Assembly (NCBI GenBank): GCA_050258555.1
Contig: JBLMZA010000094.1
Span: forward strand, 1-64,000
Direction of reading: 5' to 3'
Source of the DNA: CAISDA01 sp050258555
Lineage (GTDB): Bacteria > Bacteroidota > Ignavibacteria > UBA10030 > UBA8401
DNA: 64,000 nt
In this document: positions 25,079-34,283 of the stretch, in pieces
How the letters are laid out: the number at the start of each line of letters is the position of its first letter
Position numbering within the stretch: position 1 is the stretch's first letter
Translations under genes and position numbers: made by a program
Notes under the pieces: generated by a model
The model's input: only the letters and a program-made list of their open reading frames with translations
The model's database searches: none
Told to the model about the DNA's origin: nothing

Positions 25079-28000
25079 ATGAAACGCATGGTTACTCCAT
25101 TCTCGCGATGGTTTATTCTCTTTCTGCTTTTGTGTGCGGCCTCGTCCGGCGCGCTGGCGGCAAGCGGAAAGATCACCGGCCGCATCGTCGACCGTGAAAC
25201 GCGCGAGCCGCTTCCGGCGGCGAACGTCGTCATCAGCCACTACATGTCGTCTTCCGGGCAGGAAGTCGCCATGGACCGTCCGCTCGGCGGTTCAAGCGAC
25301 ATCGAAGGATATTATTTCATCCTCAACGTGTCGCCGGGCACATACACGCTGCGCGTGAGCCAGGTTGGATATGCGCAGGTGATCAAGCGCAACATCCGCG
25401 TCGAATCGGACCGCACGATCACCGTTGACTTCGAATTGTCCTCGACGGCGATCGAAGTCAATCAGGTCGTCGTCACCGCGCAACGCGATATCGTGAAGAA
25501 GGACGTCTCGGCCACGCAGGAAGTCGTCATTCCCACGAAGATGGAAGAGATGCCCGTCGTGCGCGTCGACGAATTCGTCGGCCGCCTCAAGGGCGTCGAG
25601 CTCGTGAGCGGTCCCGAAGGCAACGGCCTGTCGGTGCGCGGCGGCTCGATCCGCGAGACCGACGTGCGCATGGACGGCATTTCGCTCCAGGATCCGCGCT
25701 CCGAAAATTCCTATATGGCGCTCAATTCGACGACGATCGAGGAAATTCAGGTCCTCACCGGCGGCTTCGAGGCCAAATACGGCGGCATCCGCTCCGGCCT
25801 TCTGAACGTCGTGACGAAGGACGGCTCGCGCGAGCGCTATACGATGTCGATCAAGGCCGATATTGCGCCGGCCGGACAGCAGCGCTTCTTCGGCACCGAT
25901 CCGTATTCCGATCAGTCGTGGATCTACCGGGTGTATGCGGGCGAGTATGCGATGCGCGGCATCCGCACGCACGAGGATTCGATGGCCGTGCCGCAGGAGT
26001 TCTGGTCGTTCAAGGGCTGGACGCAGCGCATTCCGGGCACGACCAACGCCAACTTCCTGGATTCGACGCAGAAGCGGGATCTCTGGCTCAGGACGCATCC
26101 CCAGTACAGCCACCGCCAGAAAATCGACATGTTCCTCGAGGGATCGATCACCGGTCCCTTCCCGGGCTTCGGCATCCCGATTCTGCGCGATTACGCCGAT
26201 CGCACAAGCTTCATGCTCGGCTTCAAATACGAAAATTCGCAGCTGGCATTCCCGATCGGACCCCGGGACAACTATCTCGACTGGAACACGCAATTGAAGC
26301 TGACCTCGCAGCTCGCCGATAATCTGCGCCTGTCGATCAACGGCATGTATGCGAAGATCGAATCCAATTCGGGCGGGGGCACATCGAACTACGGCGGCGC
26401 GCTCTCCGACGCATCGGCGTCGTTCAGCTACCTGAACTCGACCGAAAGCTCCGTGCGCCGTCAGGCCTCGCTTCTGGCCGGCACGGAAGGCCGCCAGCAG
26501 ATGTTCAACAAGAGCCGCCTCCAGTACTACGAACAGAAATACTTCGTCGGCGGCGCGCGCCTCACGAACACCTTCTCGACGCGCGGCTTCTTCACGCTCG
26601 ATTTCCAGATGGGTTACACCAATCAGGAGCTCGCGCCGTTTGCGCTCGATACGAGCCGCGCCGATGCATGGCTCACCTATACGCGCAACAACCGGACATA
26701 CCGGTTTCTGAACGTGCCGGCGCTCGGCAGCCCGAACGGCTCCACGAACACGGGCACCGACGTGCTCGGCAATTACGTGCTCTACGGCGGCGCGCAGCAT
26801 GCCGATTCGTCTCACTCGTACGTCTACCAGCTCAAGGGCGACATGACGATGCAGATCGGCCGCCATCATCAGTTCGAAGCCGGCTTTTCGGCGCGCCTGC
26901 AGGACATGTTCGTGTATTCCGGTTCGTGGTATCAGGCGCAGATCTCATTCACGCCCGATCTCTGGCAGTATTACAAGGCCACGCCGCTCGATATCGGCGC
27001 CTATGTGCAGGACAAGCTCGAATTCGAAGGCATGATCCTGAACGCGGGACTCCGTCTGGATTATCTCAATCCGATGAAGAAGGGATTCCTGACCGGATTC
27101 CCCGTGACCGATGCCTATAAGAATTTTTACAACACGCTTTATCTCAACACGCCGGGCGCCTGGGGCAGCTACGAGCGCTGGCTGAATTTCCGTTCGCTCC
27201 TGGAGAATCCGCCGGGATGGCCGGAAACCGAGAACAAGGTCCAGGCCTACATTTCGCCGCGCCTGGGCGTGAGCTTCCCCATCACCGATGCAAGCAAGAT
27301 GTACTTCAACTACGGACACTTCTATCAGCGTCCGCCCGCGGCCTTCATGTACAACCAGAACATCTATATCGGCTCTGTGGCCGTGCCGACGCCGGATCTG
27401 AAGATGGCCCGCACGGTGTCCTACGAGTTCGGCTACGAGCAGATGCTCTTCAACGATTTCGTGGTGAACGTGGCGGCCTATTACAAGGATAACCGCAACG
27501 AGCCTCTGGCCCGCACGTTCGTGAACTATTACGGCGACAACACGGTGATCCAGTACTTCCCCGATGCGTATTCGGATATCCGCGGCGTCGAGCTGCGCCT
27601 GGAGCGCCCCGTGGGCACGTTCCTGACATTCTACGGCATGTACGACTATTCGCTCTATTCGGGCGGACAGTCCGGCCTTGCCAACGTGTACGAGAACCGC
27701 CTCCAGGCACGCACAGAGATCGAGACGCGTCCGGCATCGCTCTATACGAACGATCCGCGTCCGAGAGCGAACTTCACCGTCAACTTCCATACGCCCCGCG
27801 ACTTCGGTCCGGAGCTCGGCGGCATGAACATTCTGGGCCGCTGGGTCTTCGATCTCTTCTTCGAGTGGCGTTCGAACGGGCGATACCTCTCGAATCCGGA
27901 AGTGTCCGATGTGAAGGACCGTATTTATATTGACGCCATCAATTACTGGAATATGGATTTCCGCGGCTCGAAGATGTTCGATATCGGCGTGGGCGAGCTC

Positions 28001-28219
28001 GAGCTCGTGCTGACAGTGAAGAACCTTACGAACAACAAGTGGCTCACGGTCGGCAACATGACGCGCGATCAGCTCATTGCCTATAAGGCATCGCTGCAGC
28101 CGGGGGACAAGTGGGGACAGTACAAATCGGATGACAACCACATCAAGCTCGACTGGTGGGAGGCGCCCCTGTTCCTGAACCCGAGAATGATTCTGTTGGG
28201 CGCGCGCCTCAATTTCTAA
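25079..28219 (+). CDS. TonB-dependent receptor of a T9SS surface module
   Basis: 1046-residue outer-membrane receptor. Signal peptide is residues 1-30 (MKRMVTPFSRW, hydrophobic core, ALAASGKITG). A carboxypeptidase-regulatory-like domain follows (GKITGRIVDRETREPLPAANV, landmarks GRIVD and PLPAANV, then YTLRVSQVGYAQVIKR). The plug has VVVTAQRDIVKKDVSA, LVSGPEGNGLSVRGGS, VRMDGISLQDP and LTGGFEAKYGGIRSGLLNVVTK (as landmarks GGFEAKYGG, SGLLNVVTK). A long barrel ends with an aromatic strand (PRMILLGARLNF). The ATG at 25079 gives the signal peptide; upstream open frame to 24593 crosses the promoter and is not translated in this model. Downstream genes (chitinase, T9SS protein, PorV) suggest uptake of a polymer degradation product. 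Confidence 0.92.
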   Translation: MKRMVTPFSRWFILFLLLCAASSGALAASGKITGRIVDRETREPLPAANVVISHYMSSSGQEVAMDRPLGGSSDIEGYYFILNVSPGTYTLRVSQVGYAQVIKRNIRVESDRTITVDFELSSTAIEVNQVVVTAQRDIVKKDVSATQEVVIPTKMEEMPVVRVDEFVGRLKGVELVSGPEGNGLSVRGGSIRETDVRMDGISLQDPRSENSYMALNSTTIEEIQVLTGGFEAKYGGIRSGLLNVVTKDGSRERYTMSIKADIAPAGQQRFFGTDPYSDQSWIYRVYAGEYAMRGIRTHEDSMAVPQEFWSFKGWTQRIPGTTNANFLDSTQKRDLWLRTHPQYSHRQKIDMFLEGSITGPFPGFGIPILRDYADRTSFMLGFKYENSQLAFPIGPRDNYLDWNTQLKLTSQLADNLRLSINGMYAKIESNSGGGTSNYGGALSDASASFSYLNSTESSVRRQASLLAGTEGRQQMFNKSRLQYYEQKYFVGGARLTNTFSTRGFFTLDFQMGYTNQELAPFALDTSRADAWLTYTRNNRTYRFLNVPALGSPNGSTNTGTDVLGNYVLYGGAQHADSSHSYVYQLKGDMTMQIGRHHQFEAGFSARLQDMFVYSGSWYQAQISFTPDLWQYYKATPLDIGAYVQDKLEFEGMILNAGLRLDYLNPMKKGFLTGFPVTDAYKNFYNTLYLNTPGAWGSYERWLNFRSLLENPPGWPETENKVQAYISPRLGVSFPITDASKMYFNYGHFYQRPPAAFMYNQNIYIGSVAVPTPDLKMARTVSYEFGYEQMLFNDFVVNVAAYYKDNRNEPLARTFVNYYGDNTVIQYFPDAYSDIRGVELRLERPVGTFLTFYGMYDYSLYSGGQSGLANVYENRLQARTEIETRPASLYTNDPRPRANFTVNFHTPRDFGPELGGMNILGRWVFDLFFEWRSNGRYLSNPEVSDVKDRIYIDAINYWNMDFRGSKMFDIGVGELELVLTVKNLTNNKWLTVGNMTRDQLIAYKASLQPGDKWGQYKSDDNHIKLDWWEAPLFLNPRMILLGARLNF

Positions 28220-28240
28220 GAGTGCAATAACGGTCATCGC

Positions 28241-28280
28241 TTTTCATGCTGCAGCGGGGATCTTCCTGCCGCAGCATGAA
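28241..28280 (+). repeat. Intercistronic hairpin before the chitinase gene
   Basis: TTCATGCTGC (28241-28250) and GCAGCATGAA (28271-28280) form a perfect 10-bp stem with a 20-base loop, 22 nt after the TonB receptor stop. No T-tract follows, so it is more likely an mRNA-processing or stability element than a terminator. It ends 4 nt before the ATG at 28284, which argues that translation starts at the GTG further down. Confidence 0.55.
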
Positions 28281-28322
28281 GCAATGAAGGCAATATTTTC
28301 AAACGAAGGGAAGAATGCCGCT

Positions 28323-29687
28323 GTGAAGAAAGCTTTACTCATCATGTCTGCGATCGTGCTCGTTCTGGGCGCGGGTGTGTCCCGTTTGAGCGCGCAGGCC
28401 GCAAAGAAAATGGTCGTTGGGTATTACTATCCCGGTTCGACGCCGAGCTACACCTATACGGCGATCCGCTACGACTGCCTCACGCATATCGCGCACGCGT
28501 TCATTCTGGCCACATCCACCGGCGCGCTCGATATGTCGGGTTTCACGCTCTACCCGCAGCTCAATCAGCGGGCGCATGAAAAGGGCGTGAAAGTCGTGGT
28601 CTCTGTGGGCGGATGGGGCAATGACAAGCCGTTTGCCGCCATGGCCGCCGACACCGCCGCAAGACGGAAGTTCGTGCAGAATCTGAAGAATTTCTGCGTC
28701 ACGAACAATTACGACGGCGCCGATATCGACTGGGAATATCCGACCACGGCCGACAAGGCAAACTACACCGCATTGATCCATGAGCTGCGCGCGGCGTTCA
28801 ATACCGTGACGCCGCGGCTTTCGCTCTCGGCGGCCATGTCGGCCTATCCCGGATCGGGATACGACTTCGCGGCCATCACGGGCGACTTCGACTGGATCGG
28901 CATGATGACCTACGACTTCTACGGCACCTGGACGCCGAAAGCCGGACCGAACTCACCGCTCTACGGCACGTATGCGACGACCGACCAGGGATGGATCGAC
29001 AACTCGGCCACGAACTATCTCGGCAAGGGCGTGCCGGCGTCGAAGCTTCTGATCGGCACGGCTTTCTACGGATGGAACTTCAAGACGGGCGCGCTCTATG
29101 CGGCGCAAAGCGGAGCGACACAGTCGCAATACCGGCTCTTCATCGCCAATCTGGCCAACGGCTGGACGCGCACCTGGGATGCCGCAACGCGCACACCCTA
29201 TATGCAGGATGCGGCCAGGACGCAGCTCATCACATACGACGATTCGGCGTCGATCGTTGAAAAGTGCGAGTATGTGAAGGCGAAGAATTTGGCCGGAACG
29301 ATCGTCTGGGCGATCGGGCAGGACTACACGTATCCGCGCGCGCCGCTGCTGGAAACCATCGGCAGAAGCTTCTTCAATGTCACAGAGGTGGCATCCGGCC
29401 AGGAAGAGGAAACGCAGGCGCCGGGCCGGTTCGAACTCGAGCAGAATTATCCGAATCCCTTCAATCCATCGACGACGATCGTCTTCGCCCTCGGCGCAAA
29501 GCAGCATGTGAAGCTGGAAATCTTCTCCGTGCTCGGAGAGAAAGTCGCCGCGCTGGTCGATGGCGAGCTGGAAGCCGGCTCGCACTCGGTCGAATGGAAC
29601 GCCTCGCGCCAGCCAAGCGGAGCCTATTTCTGCCGGCTCACGGCGGGCGGATCGATGGGCGTGAAAACGATGGTGCTTCAGAAATAA
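28323..29687 (+). CDS. Secreted GH18 chitinase with T9SS sorting domain
   Basis: 454-residue secreted hydrolase. The GTG at 28323 has an AAGGGAAG site upstream and starts a normal signal peptide (KKALLIMSAIVLVLG, cleavage near LSAQA); the ATG at 28284 has no ribosome site. The catalytic domain (about 28-365) is glycoside hydrolase family 18: SVGGWG at 94-99, the DGxDxDxE motif DGADIDWE (Asp131, Asp134, Asp136, acid Glu138), MMTYDFYG after it, and a closing VWAIGQD. The last ~80 residues are a T9SS type A sorting domain with QNYPNPFNPSTTI, LEIFSVLGEKVAAL and GAYFCRL, ending in TMVLQK. Known GH18 members cut chitin or peptidoglycan-type beta-1,4-GlcNAc links. It lies between the TonB receptor and a second T9SS cargo protein. 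Confidence 0.93.
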   Translation: MKKALLIMSAIVLVLGAGVSRLSAQAAKKMVVGYYYPGSTPSYTYTAIRYDCLTHIAHAFILATSTGALDMSGFTLYPQLNQRAHEKGVKVVVSVGGWGNDKPFAAMAADTAARRKFVQNLKNFCVTNNYDGADIDWEYPTTADKANYTALIHELRAAFNTVTPRLSLSAAMSAYPGSGYDFAAITGDFDWIGMMTYDFYGTWTPKAGPNSPLYGTYATTDQGWIDNSATNYLGKGVPASKLLIGTAFYGWNFKTGALYAAQSGATQSQYRLFIANLANGWTRTWDAATRTPYMQDAARTQLITYDDSASIVEKCEYVKAKNLAGTIVWAIGQDYTYPRAPLLETIGRSFFNVTEVASGQEEETQAPGRFELEQNYPNPFNPSTTIVFALGAKQHVKLEIFSVLGEKVAALVDGELEAGSHSVEWNASRQPSGAYFCRLTAGGSMGVKTMVLQK

Positions 29688-29690
29688 CGC

Positions 29691-29720
29691 GCATGCGCAT
29701 GCCGTATGGCGCGCGCATGC
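29691..29720 (+). repeat. Short hairpin after the chitinase gene
   Basis: GCATGCGC (29691-29698) and GCGCATGC (29713-29720) can pair in an 8-bp GC-rich stem with a 14-base loop, immediately after the chitinase stop. There is no T-tract, and the purine/pyrimidine alternation makes several registers possible. A possible mRNA stability or weak termination element. Confidence 0.35.
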
Positions 29721-29805
29721 AAGAGCAATGGAAACAAATGTGTGTCTGTTGGAAAAAAAAGTTCAAGCAATACATATTCGCACTTCACACCAGAGGGTGT
29801 TTACC

Positions 29806-31932
29806 ATGAATACTAAAAAACTACTGGCTCTTCTTGTACTGTTCGCATCGATGTCCGTTGTGGCGCAGGACCGCAAATACGATCCGCCGCCGATGCTGAT
29901 GGATGTCGGCAACTTCAATCTGTCGTTCAACAAGCTCATGGGTGAAGGCGGACTGCAGACGCAGTTCAGCTGGATGCTCACGGGCGACGACCGGCAGAAG
30001 ACCGAAATCTTCTACTGGCCCGCCGATCAGTGGCAGTCGAACATGCTCTATCAGATCTTCAACCCCCTGGTGCTCGACGAAAACGGCATCATCAACCAGT
30101 TCGGCGCCAAGCGTCCGATGTATGTGTCGACGGGCAACGACGCGCTGACCAATCCGGGCACGACCGACTGGGGGCGCGAAGTGCGCCGCTACCGTCCGCC
30201 GGTGATCACCGTCGACGGGATCCCCTTGACGCCTCCCTACAATTGGTCTGTCGACCCTTCGCTCAAGTCCGATATCAAGATCGAGTTCGAGGACGTGCTC
30301 GGACAGTTCGGCATCCGAAGCCATGTGGAAGTCTTCGCCTTCTCGACGCCGGGCTATGCCGACTTCTTCATCTGGAAGGCGACGCACAAATTCACCGGCG
30401 AATTGAAGGTGCCGCGCCAGGCCGCGAAGACCGACTCGCTGCCCGATCAGACGATCCGCTTCTGGTGGCCGCTCGCATTCTCCTTCGGACCGTCGAAGGC
30501 CGGAGAGCGCATCGTGACGGGAAGCTTCACCTATGAGGGACAGGATGACCTGGACAGCTGGTTTTCCCGCCCCTCGCAGCTCGTGGCAAACCGTTCGCGC
30601 AACAATCTGATGGTTGCGTACTATTACGATTACAAGGCCTCGGGCGCTGCGGCTTATCCCAACGGTTCGACCGATGATATGGGCGATCCCGACCGCGTGA
30701 CCGGCATCCTGCACTCGCCCCAGGTTCCGGGCTACACGCTGCTCTATGCCGACAAGGCGTATAACGAGAAGACGGATGATCCGGCGCAGCCCTATGCCAT
30801 GCCCCATGCCGGCATTCAGGCCGATCTCTGGAACCGCCGCGATGTCGGACTGCTCCAGACCTACAGAGGCGATGACACGCGCGGACGCTTCCCCCTGGAT
30901 CCGATCACGGCCGGCCTCCTGACCAAGCCCGATTACGGTCCGATGCGCTTCATCACCGTCGGCCCGTACTCGCTCACGCTCAACCGCGCGCAGAAGCGCG
31001 CCGATTCCGTGACATTCGTCTACGCCGTGGGCGCAGGCTCGATGGGTGCGAAGATGGCCGATTCAGTGGGACGCTTATGGATGAACAAGCAGTTGACCGA
31101 TGCGCAGAAAGACACGATGTATCTCACGATGGGACGCGATTCGCTCTTCAGGGTGCTCGACCGCGCCAACCTGGCGTGGGACCGCATGAACCGCGGACTC
31201 GCGATTCCTGCCGCTCCGGCGCCGCCGGATATCGCCGTCACATCGGGTCCGGACCGCATCACGGTTTCCTGGACGTATGATCCCGCCTACTATAAGGATG
31301 CCAACACGGGCGTCGATGACTGGTATGCCTGGAGGGTCTACCGCAAGCGCGGCGCGCTTCTGGTCAACGATCCGGCCGATCAGCGCAATGCCGACAAGTG
31401 GGAGCTCATCACGGAAATCCGCGACCGTGCAACCATGTCGTACGTCGATCAGACCGTGCAGCGCGGCGTCGATTATTATTATGCCGTCACGGCCGTGGAT
31501 AACGGCACGCAGAACGACACGGGCATCGATACGGGCGTGAAGCTTGAAAGCTCGCGCTATGTGACGCGCTCGCTTCTGCCGGCTGTCTCATTCAAGCCGG
31601 GGCTTTCGGAATCGGGCAAGGTGCGCGTGGTGCCGAATCCGGCGACGATCGCCGCCGGCAGCTACAAGGGCACGGCGGGATTTTCCGGATCGGCCAACAA
31701 GATCCTGTTTGTGAACCTGCCGGTCAAATGCACGCTCCGGATCTTCACCGAGACGGGCGACCTGGTCAGGCAGTTCGAGCATTACGGCACGGCCGATGAG
31801 CAGTGGGACCAGCGCACCGACAACAACCAGTTCGTCACCTCCGGCATCTACATTCTTGCCGTGACCGACGCCCAGTCGCTCGAGGGAGCGAAGCTTGACA
31901 ACCAGTTCGTGAAATTTGTGATCGTGCGCTGA
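29806..31932 (+). CDS. Large T9SS-exported protein with fibronectin type III-like domain
   Basis: 708-residue secreted protein of unknown function. The ATG at 29806 follows a GAGGGTG site and begins a signal peptide (MNTKKLLALLVLFASMSVVAQ). Residues about 22-490 form a large beta-rich region with many aromatic residues and no motif I recognise. Residues about 490-600 look like a fibronectin type III domain (PPDIAVTSGPDRITVSWTYDP landmark VTVSW-like, then YAWRVYRKR and YYYAVTAVDNG). The last ~90 residues are a T9SS-type tail (VRVVPNPAT, CTLRIFTETGDLVRQFEHYG, SGIYILAVTDA). Proteins of this type typically sit between a TonB receptor and a PorV/PorQ gene in Ignavibacteria-like genomes, as here, and may be the ligand-binding partner; that role is inference. 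Confidence 0.78.
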   Translation: MNTKKLLALLVLFASMSVVAQDRKYDPPPMLMDVGNFNLSFNKLMGEGGLQTQFSWMLTGDDRQKTEIFYWPADQWQSNMLYQIFNPLVLDENGIINQFGAKRPMYVSTGNDALTNPGTTDWGREVRRYRPPVITVDGIPLTPPYNWSVDPSLKSDIKIEFEDVLGQFGIRSHVEVFAFSTPGYADFFIWKATHKFTGELKVPRQAAKTDSLPDQTIRFWWPLAFSFGPSKAGERIVTGSFTYEGQDDLDSWFSRPSQLVANRSRNNLMVAYYYDYKASGAAAYPNGSTDDMGDPDRVTGILHSPQVPGYTLLYADKAYNEKTDDPAQPYAMPHAGIQADLWNRRDVGLLQTYRGDDTRGRFPLDPITAGLLTKPDYGPMRFITVGPYSLTLNRAQKRADSVTFVYAVGAGSMGAKMADSVGRLWMNKQLTDAQKDTMYLTMGRDSLFRVLDRANLAWDRMNRGLAIPAAPAPPDIAVTSGPDRITVSWTYDPAYYKDANTGVDDWYAWRVYRKRGALLVNDPADQRNADKWELITEIRDRATMSYVDQTVQRGVDYYYAVTAVDNGTQNDTGIDTGVKLESSRYVTRSLLPAVSFKPGLSESGKVRVVPNPATIAAGSYKGTAGFSGSANKILFVNLPVKCTLRIFTETGDLVRQFEHYGTADEQWDQRTDNNQFVTSGIYILAVTDAQSLEGAKLDNQFVKFVIVR

Positions 31933-31973
31933 CCTTGAAAGCGTGCATGCGAATAAAATTATTGGAGACTTTT

Positions 31974-32984
31974 ATGAAACTCAGCATACGAACATGTTCT
32001 GCGGTCTTCCTGGCTTCGCTTCTGTGCGCAAGTGCGGGCGTATCGCAAATACAAAAAAAGGCGCAGGTCGGCTTCCGCTTCCTCGAAAATCCCACGGCCG
32101 CCGAAGCCGTGGGCCGGGGCGGCACCGGCATATTGACCACGATGAACTCGAACGCGCTCTTCTGGAATCCGGCTCTGACCGGCTGGCAAACGAGCGCGGT
32201 CGATCTGAGCCTGAATCACACGCGCTACATCGCCGACATCAACTACAGCGCGGGGGCGGCCACATTCCGTCTCGGCTCATTCGGCGTCCTGGGCGCGAGC
32301 CTGCTCATGATGGATTACGGCACGTTCTACCAGACCTATGCCGTCGACAAGTCGGTCAATGAGCAGGGGTATGTGGAAACCGGCACATTCTCGCCGAAGT
32401 CGTACGCGCTCGGGCTCTCGTTTTCGCAGCAGGTGAGCGACCGCTTCAGCTACGGCGTACAACTCAAGTACGTGGCCCAGGATCTGGGCGATGCCTGGGT
32501 GGCGCAGGATGTGAACATCGTCGAGCGCGGCTACAAGGCCAACGCCATGGCGCTCGATATCGGCGCCGTCTATGATTTCGCCTACAAGGGCATCAAGTTC
32601 GCCGCGACGATGCAGAACATCTCGAAGGAGATCCGCTATGAAAACGAATCCTTCCCGCTTCCCTTCGCCGTGAGCTTCGGCGCCTGCGTGCAGCCGCTGA
32701 CGTTCATCGATGAATCGGATGCGATGAAGGCCTTGATGCTCACCGTCGAGAGCCGCCACCAGCGCGATTTCGGCGAGAAGCTCAAAGTCGGCGCCGAATA
32801 CAAGGCGTACGAATTCTTTGCGCTGCGCGCCGGATACATGACGGGCTATGACGAGCGCGGATTCACGGCCGGCCTCGGCATCACCTATCCGGTTTCGGGC
32901 GTGCCGCTCCGGGCCGACTACGCCTATGAGCCCTTCGGCGTTTTCGGCGGCGTGCATTATCTTTCGCTCGGCGTGAGCTATTAA
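31974..32984 (+). CDS. PorV/PorQ family outer-membrane protein
   Basis: 336-residue beta-barrel protein of the PorV/PorQ family, related to FadL. PorV-type proteins shuttle or present T9SS cargo at the outer membrane. The ATG at 31974 has GGAG seven bases upstream and starts a signal peptide (MKLSIRTCSAVFLASLLCASAGVSQ, in two parts). The family signature follows: GFRFLENPTAAEAVGRGGTG, then NSNALFWNPA, IADINYSAGA and repeated strand pairs to the end (GVHYLSLGVSY). It closes the module that contains two T9SS cargo proteins and a TonB receptor, and is followed by a clear terminator. It could equally be a PorV paralogue specialised for the neighbouring 708-residue cargo. Confidence 0.88.
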   Translation: MKLSIRTCSAVFLASLLCASAGVSQIQKKAQVGFRFLENPTAAEAVGRGGTGILTTMNSNALFWNPALTGWQTSAVDLSLNHTRYIADINYSAGAATFRLGSFGVLGASLLMMDYGTFYQTYAVDKSVNEQGYVETGTFSPKSYALGLSFSQQVSDRFSYGVQLKYVAQDLGDAWVAQDVNIVERGYKANAMALDIGAVYDFAYKGIKFAATMQNISKEIRYENESFPLPFAVSFGACVQPLTFIDESDAMKALMLTVESRHQRDFGEKLKVGAEYKAYEFFALRAGYMTGYDERGFTAGLGITYPVSGVPLRADYAYEPFGVFGGVHYLSLGVSY

Positions 32985-33013
32985 GGGCGCACGCCCCGCT
33001 GTGCTGCATATTG

Positions 33014-33068
33014 AATGTGACAGCTTTCTTCTGTATCATTGAAGGAATAAGGCTGTCACATTTTTTTT
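33014..33068 (+). terminator. Rho-independent terminator after PorV
   Basis: AATGTGACAGC (33014-33024) and GCTGTCACATT (33052-33062) form a perfect 11-bp stem. CTTC/GAAG (28-31 with 41-44, offsets from 33000) can extend it inside the loop. The right arm runs into eight T residues (33061-33068). This is the clearest intrinsic terminator in the window and ends the TonB-chitinase-T9SS-PorV unit. Confidence 0.9.
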
Positions 33069-33085
33069 GTCGCCCGTGTGCTTTC

Positions 33086-34171
33086 ATGCGCCTACTTTTA
33101 CGATCCATTCAAACGTATCCCCTGCGCTATCTGGCCCTTGTCGTTGCGGCGGCCTTCGCCCTGACGCTCTATCCCTTCAATTTTTTTCAGCGCAACCAGG
33201 TATCCTTTTCCGACGGCATGACATTCGCGCTTCCGGGCACGGCCTACACGCTCCATGCCCACGAGGCGCTCTCGTTTCTCTATCAGTTCACCTTTTTTCT
33301 CCGTGTGACGCCGGCACTGGACGACGCCCCCCGCGTCATGCGCATCATGGGCTCGGGCCCGGATTTCTACAATCAGAATTTCTCGATCGGACAGTACAGA
33401 AACCAGCTCGTCATCCAGTTCTTCAGCCGCGATTCGAAGCAGTTCAATGAAATCACCGTGCCCGAGGTGTTCCGGGAGAAGGAGCCCGTGTGGATCGCGC
33501 TCACATTCAACGGCACGACCGTGCGCTGCTATGTGGACGGAAGGAAGAAGGCCGAGCGCCGGACCGGTCCCATGGCGCTCACGCAGTGGGATTCGACCTA
33601 TCCGATCGTCTTCGGCACCGATCCGGCCGGGCTTCTGCAATGGGAAGGCACGGTGCATACGGCCGCGATTTACGACCGCGCCTTCAAGGCGTCGGAGGTG
33701 CGGAGGCCCGACTTGATTTTTAGAAAATATTCTTCTATCATCCACTATCACTTCGGCCGTCGCACAGGACAGTATGTGGCATCGCGGGGCACGGATCGTG
33801 ATTCGGTGTTCGTGCCGGCGCTTTTCAAGCCCTACAACCGGAGCACACTGTTTGATCCATTTCGATTATTGGGGAGGCAGCGTTTGTATGTTCGCGATAT
33901 CGTTGCCAATATTATTTTCTTCCTGCCTGTTGGATTATTTTCGGCATTGGCGCTCAGGCGCAGCATTACCAGGTTCGTCGTCGTCCTCCTGCTCTCGGCG
34001 GCAGCGGGCATGGCGTTGAGCATCAGCGTTGAGACGCTGCAGATATTTCTGTCAAGCCGTTTCTCGAGCATCGTCGATGTGCTGAGCAATACCGCCGGCA
34101 CGGTCATCGGCGCGTGCATCACGCTTGTTCTTCCCCGGCGTGCGGGCTTCGGCGCTGAAGAAAAAAAATAA
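33086..34171 (+). CDS. LamG-like / VanZ-like membrane protein
   Basis: 361-residue membrane protein. The ATG at 33086 is chosen because the open frame from 33011 runs through the terminator. Residues about 10-30 are the first membrane segment (YLALVVAAAFALTLYPF). Residues about 35-215 form an extracytoplasmic concanavalin/LamG-type jelly-roll domain (FTFFLRVTPALDD, VWIALTFNGTTVRCYVDGRK, GTVHTAAIYDRAFKASEV as landmarks). The C-terminal ~110 residues are VanZ-like with three more membrane segments: DIVANIIFFLPVGLFSAL, SISVETLQIFLSSRFSSIVDVLSNTAG in landmarks ETLQ and DVLSNTAG. VanZ-like proteins are often near polysaccharide loci. Role is unknown; the lectin-like domain suggests glycan contact. 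Confidence 0.82.
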   Translation: MRLLLRSIQTYPLRYLALVVAAAFALTLYPFNFFQRNQVSFSDGMTFALPGTAYTLHAHEALSFLYQFTFFLRVTPALDDAPRVMRIMGSGPDFYNQNFSIGQYRNQLVIQFFSRDSKQFNEITVPEVFREKEPVWIALTFNGTTVRCYVDGRKKAERRTGPMALTQWDSTYPIVFGTDPAGLLQWEGTVHTAAIYDRAFKASEVRRPDLIFRKYSSIIHYHFGRRTGQYVASRGTDRDSVFVPALFKPYNRSTLFDPFRLLGRQRLYVRDIVANIIFFLPVGLFSALALRRSITRFVVVLLLSAAAGMALSISVETLQIFLSSRFSSIVDVLSNTAGTVIGACITLVLPRRAGFGAEEKK

Positions 34172-34283
34172 CGAGAAAAGAGACGTCACTCAGGCACCAT
34201 TGACGCATGATTGTGTGTTAGAGACAGAGCGGAACGAGCATCACCGCCATCATCCAATCACAGCAGAAGGAACCAGGAAGCCT

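Noticed and set aside
25292..26869. 525-codon antisense frame opposite the second TonB receptor
   Set aside because: Arg/Glu/Ala-rich translation typical of a GC-rich shadow frame, and no family motifs.
33011..33085. N-terminal extension of the LamG-VanZ frame
   Set aside because: It would be read through the terminator stem of the preceding unit.
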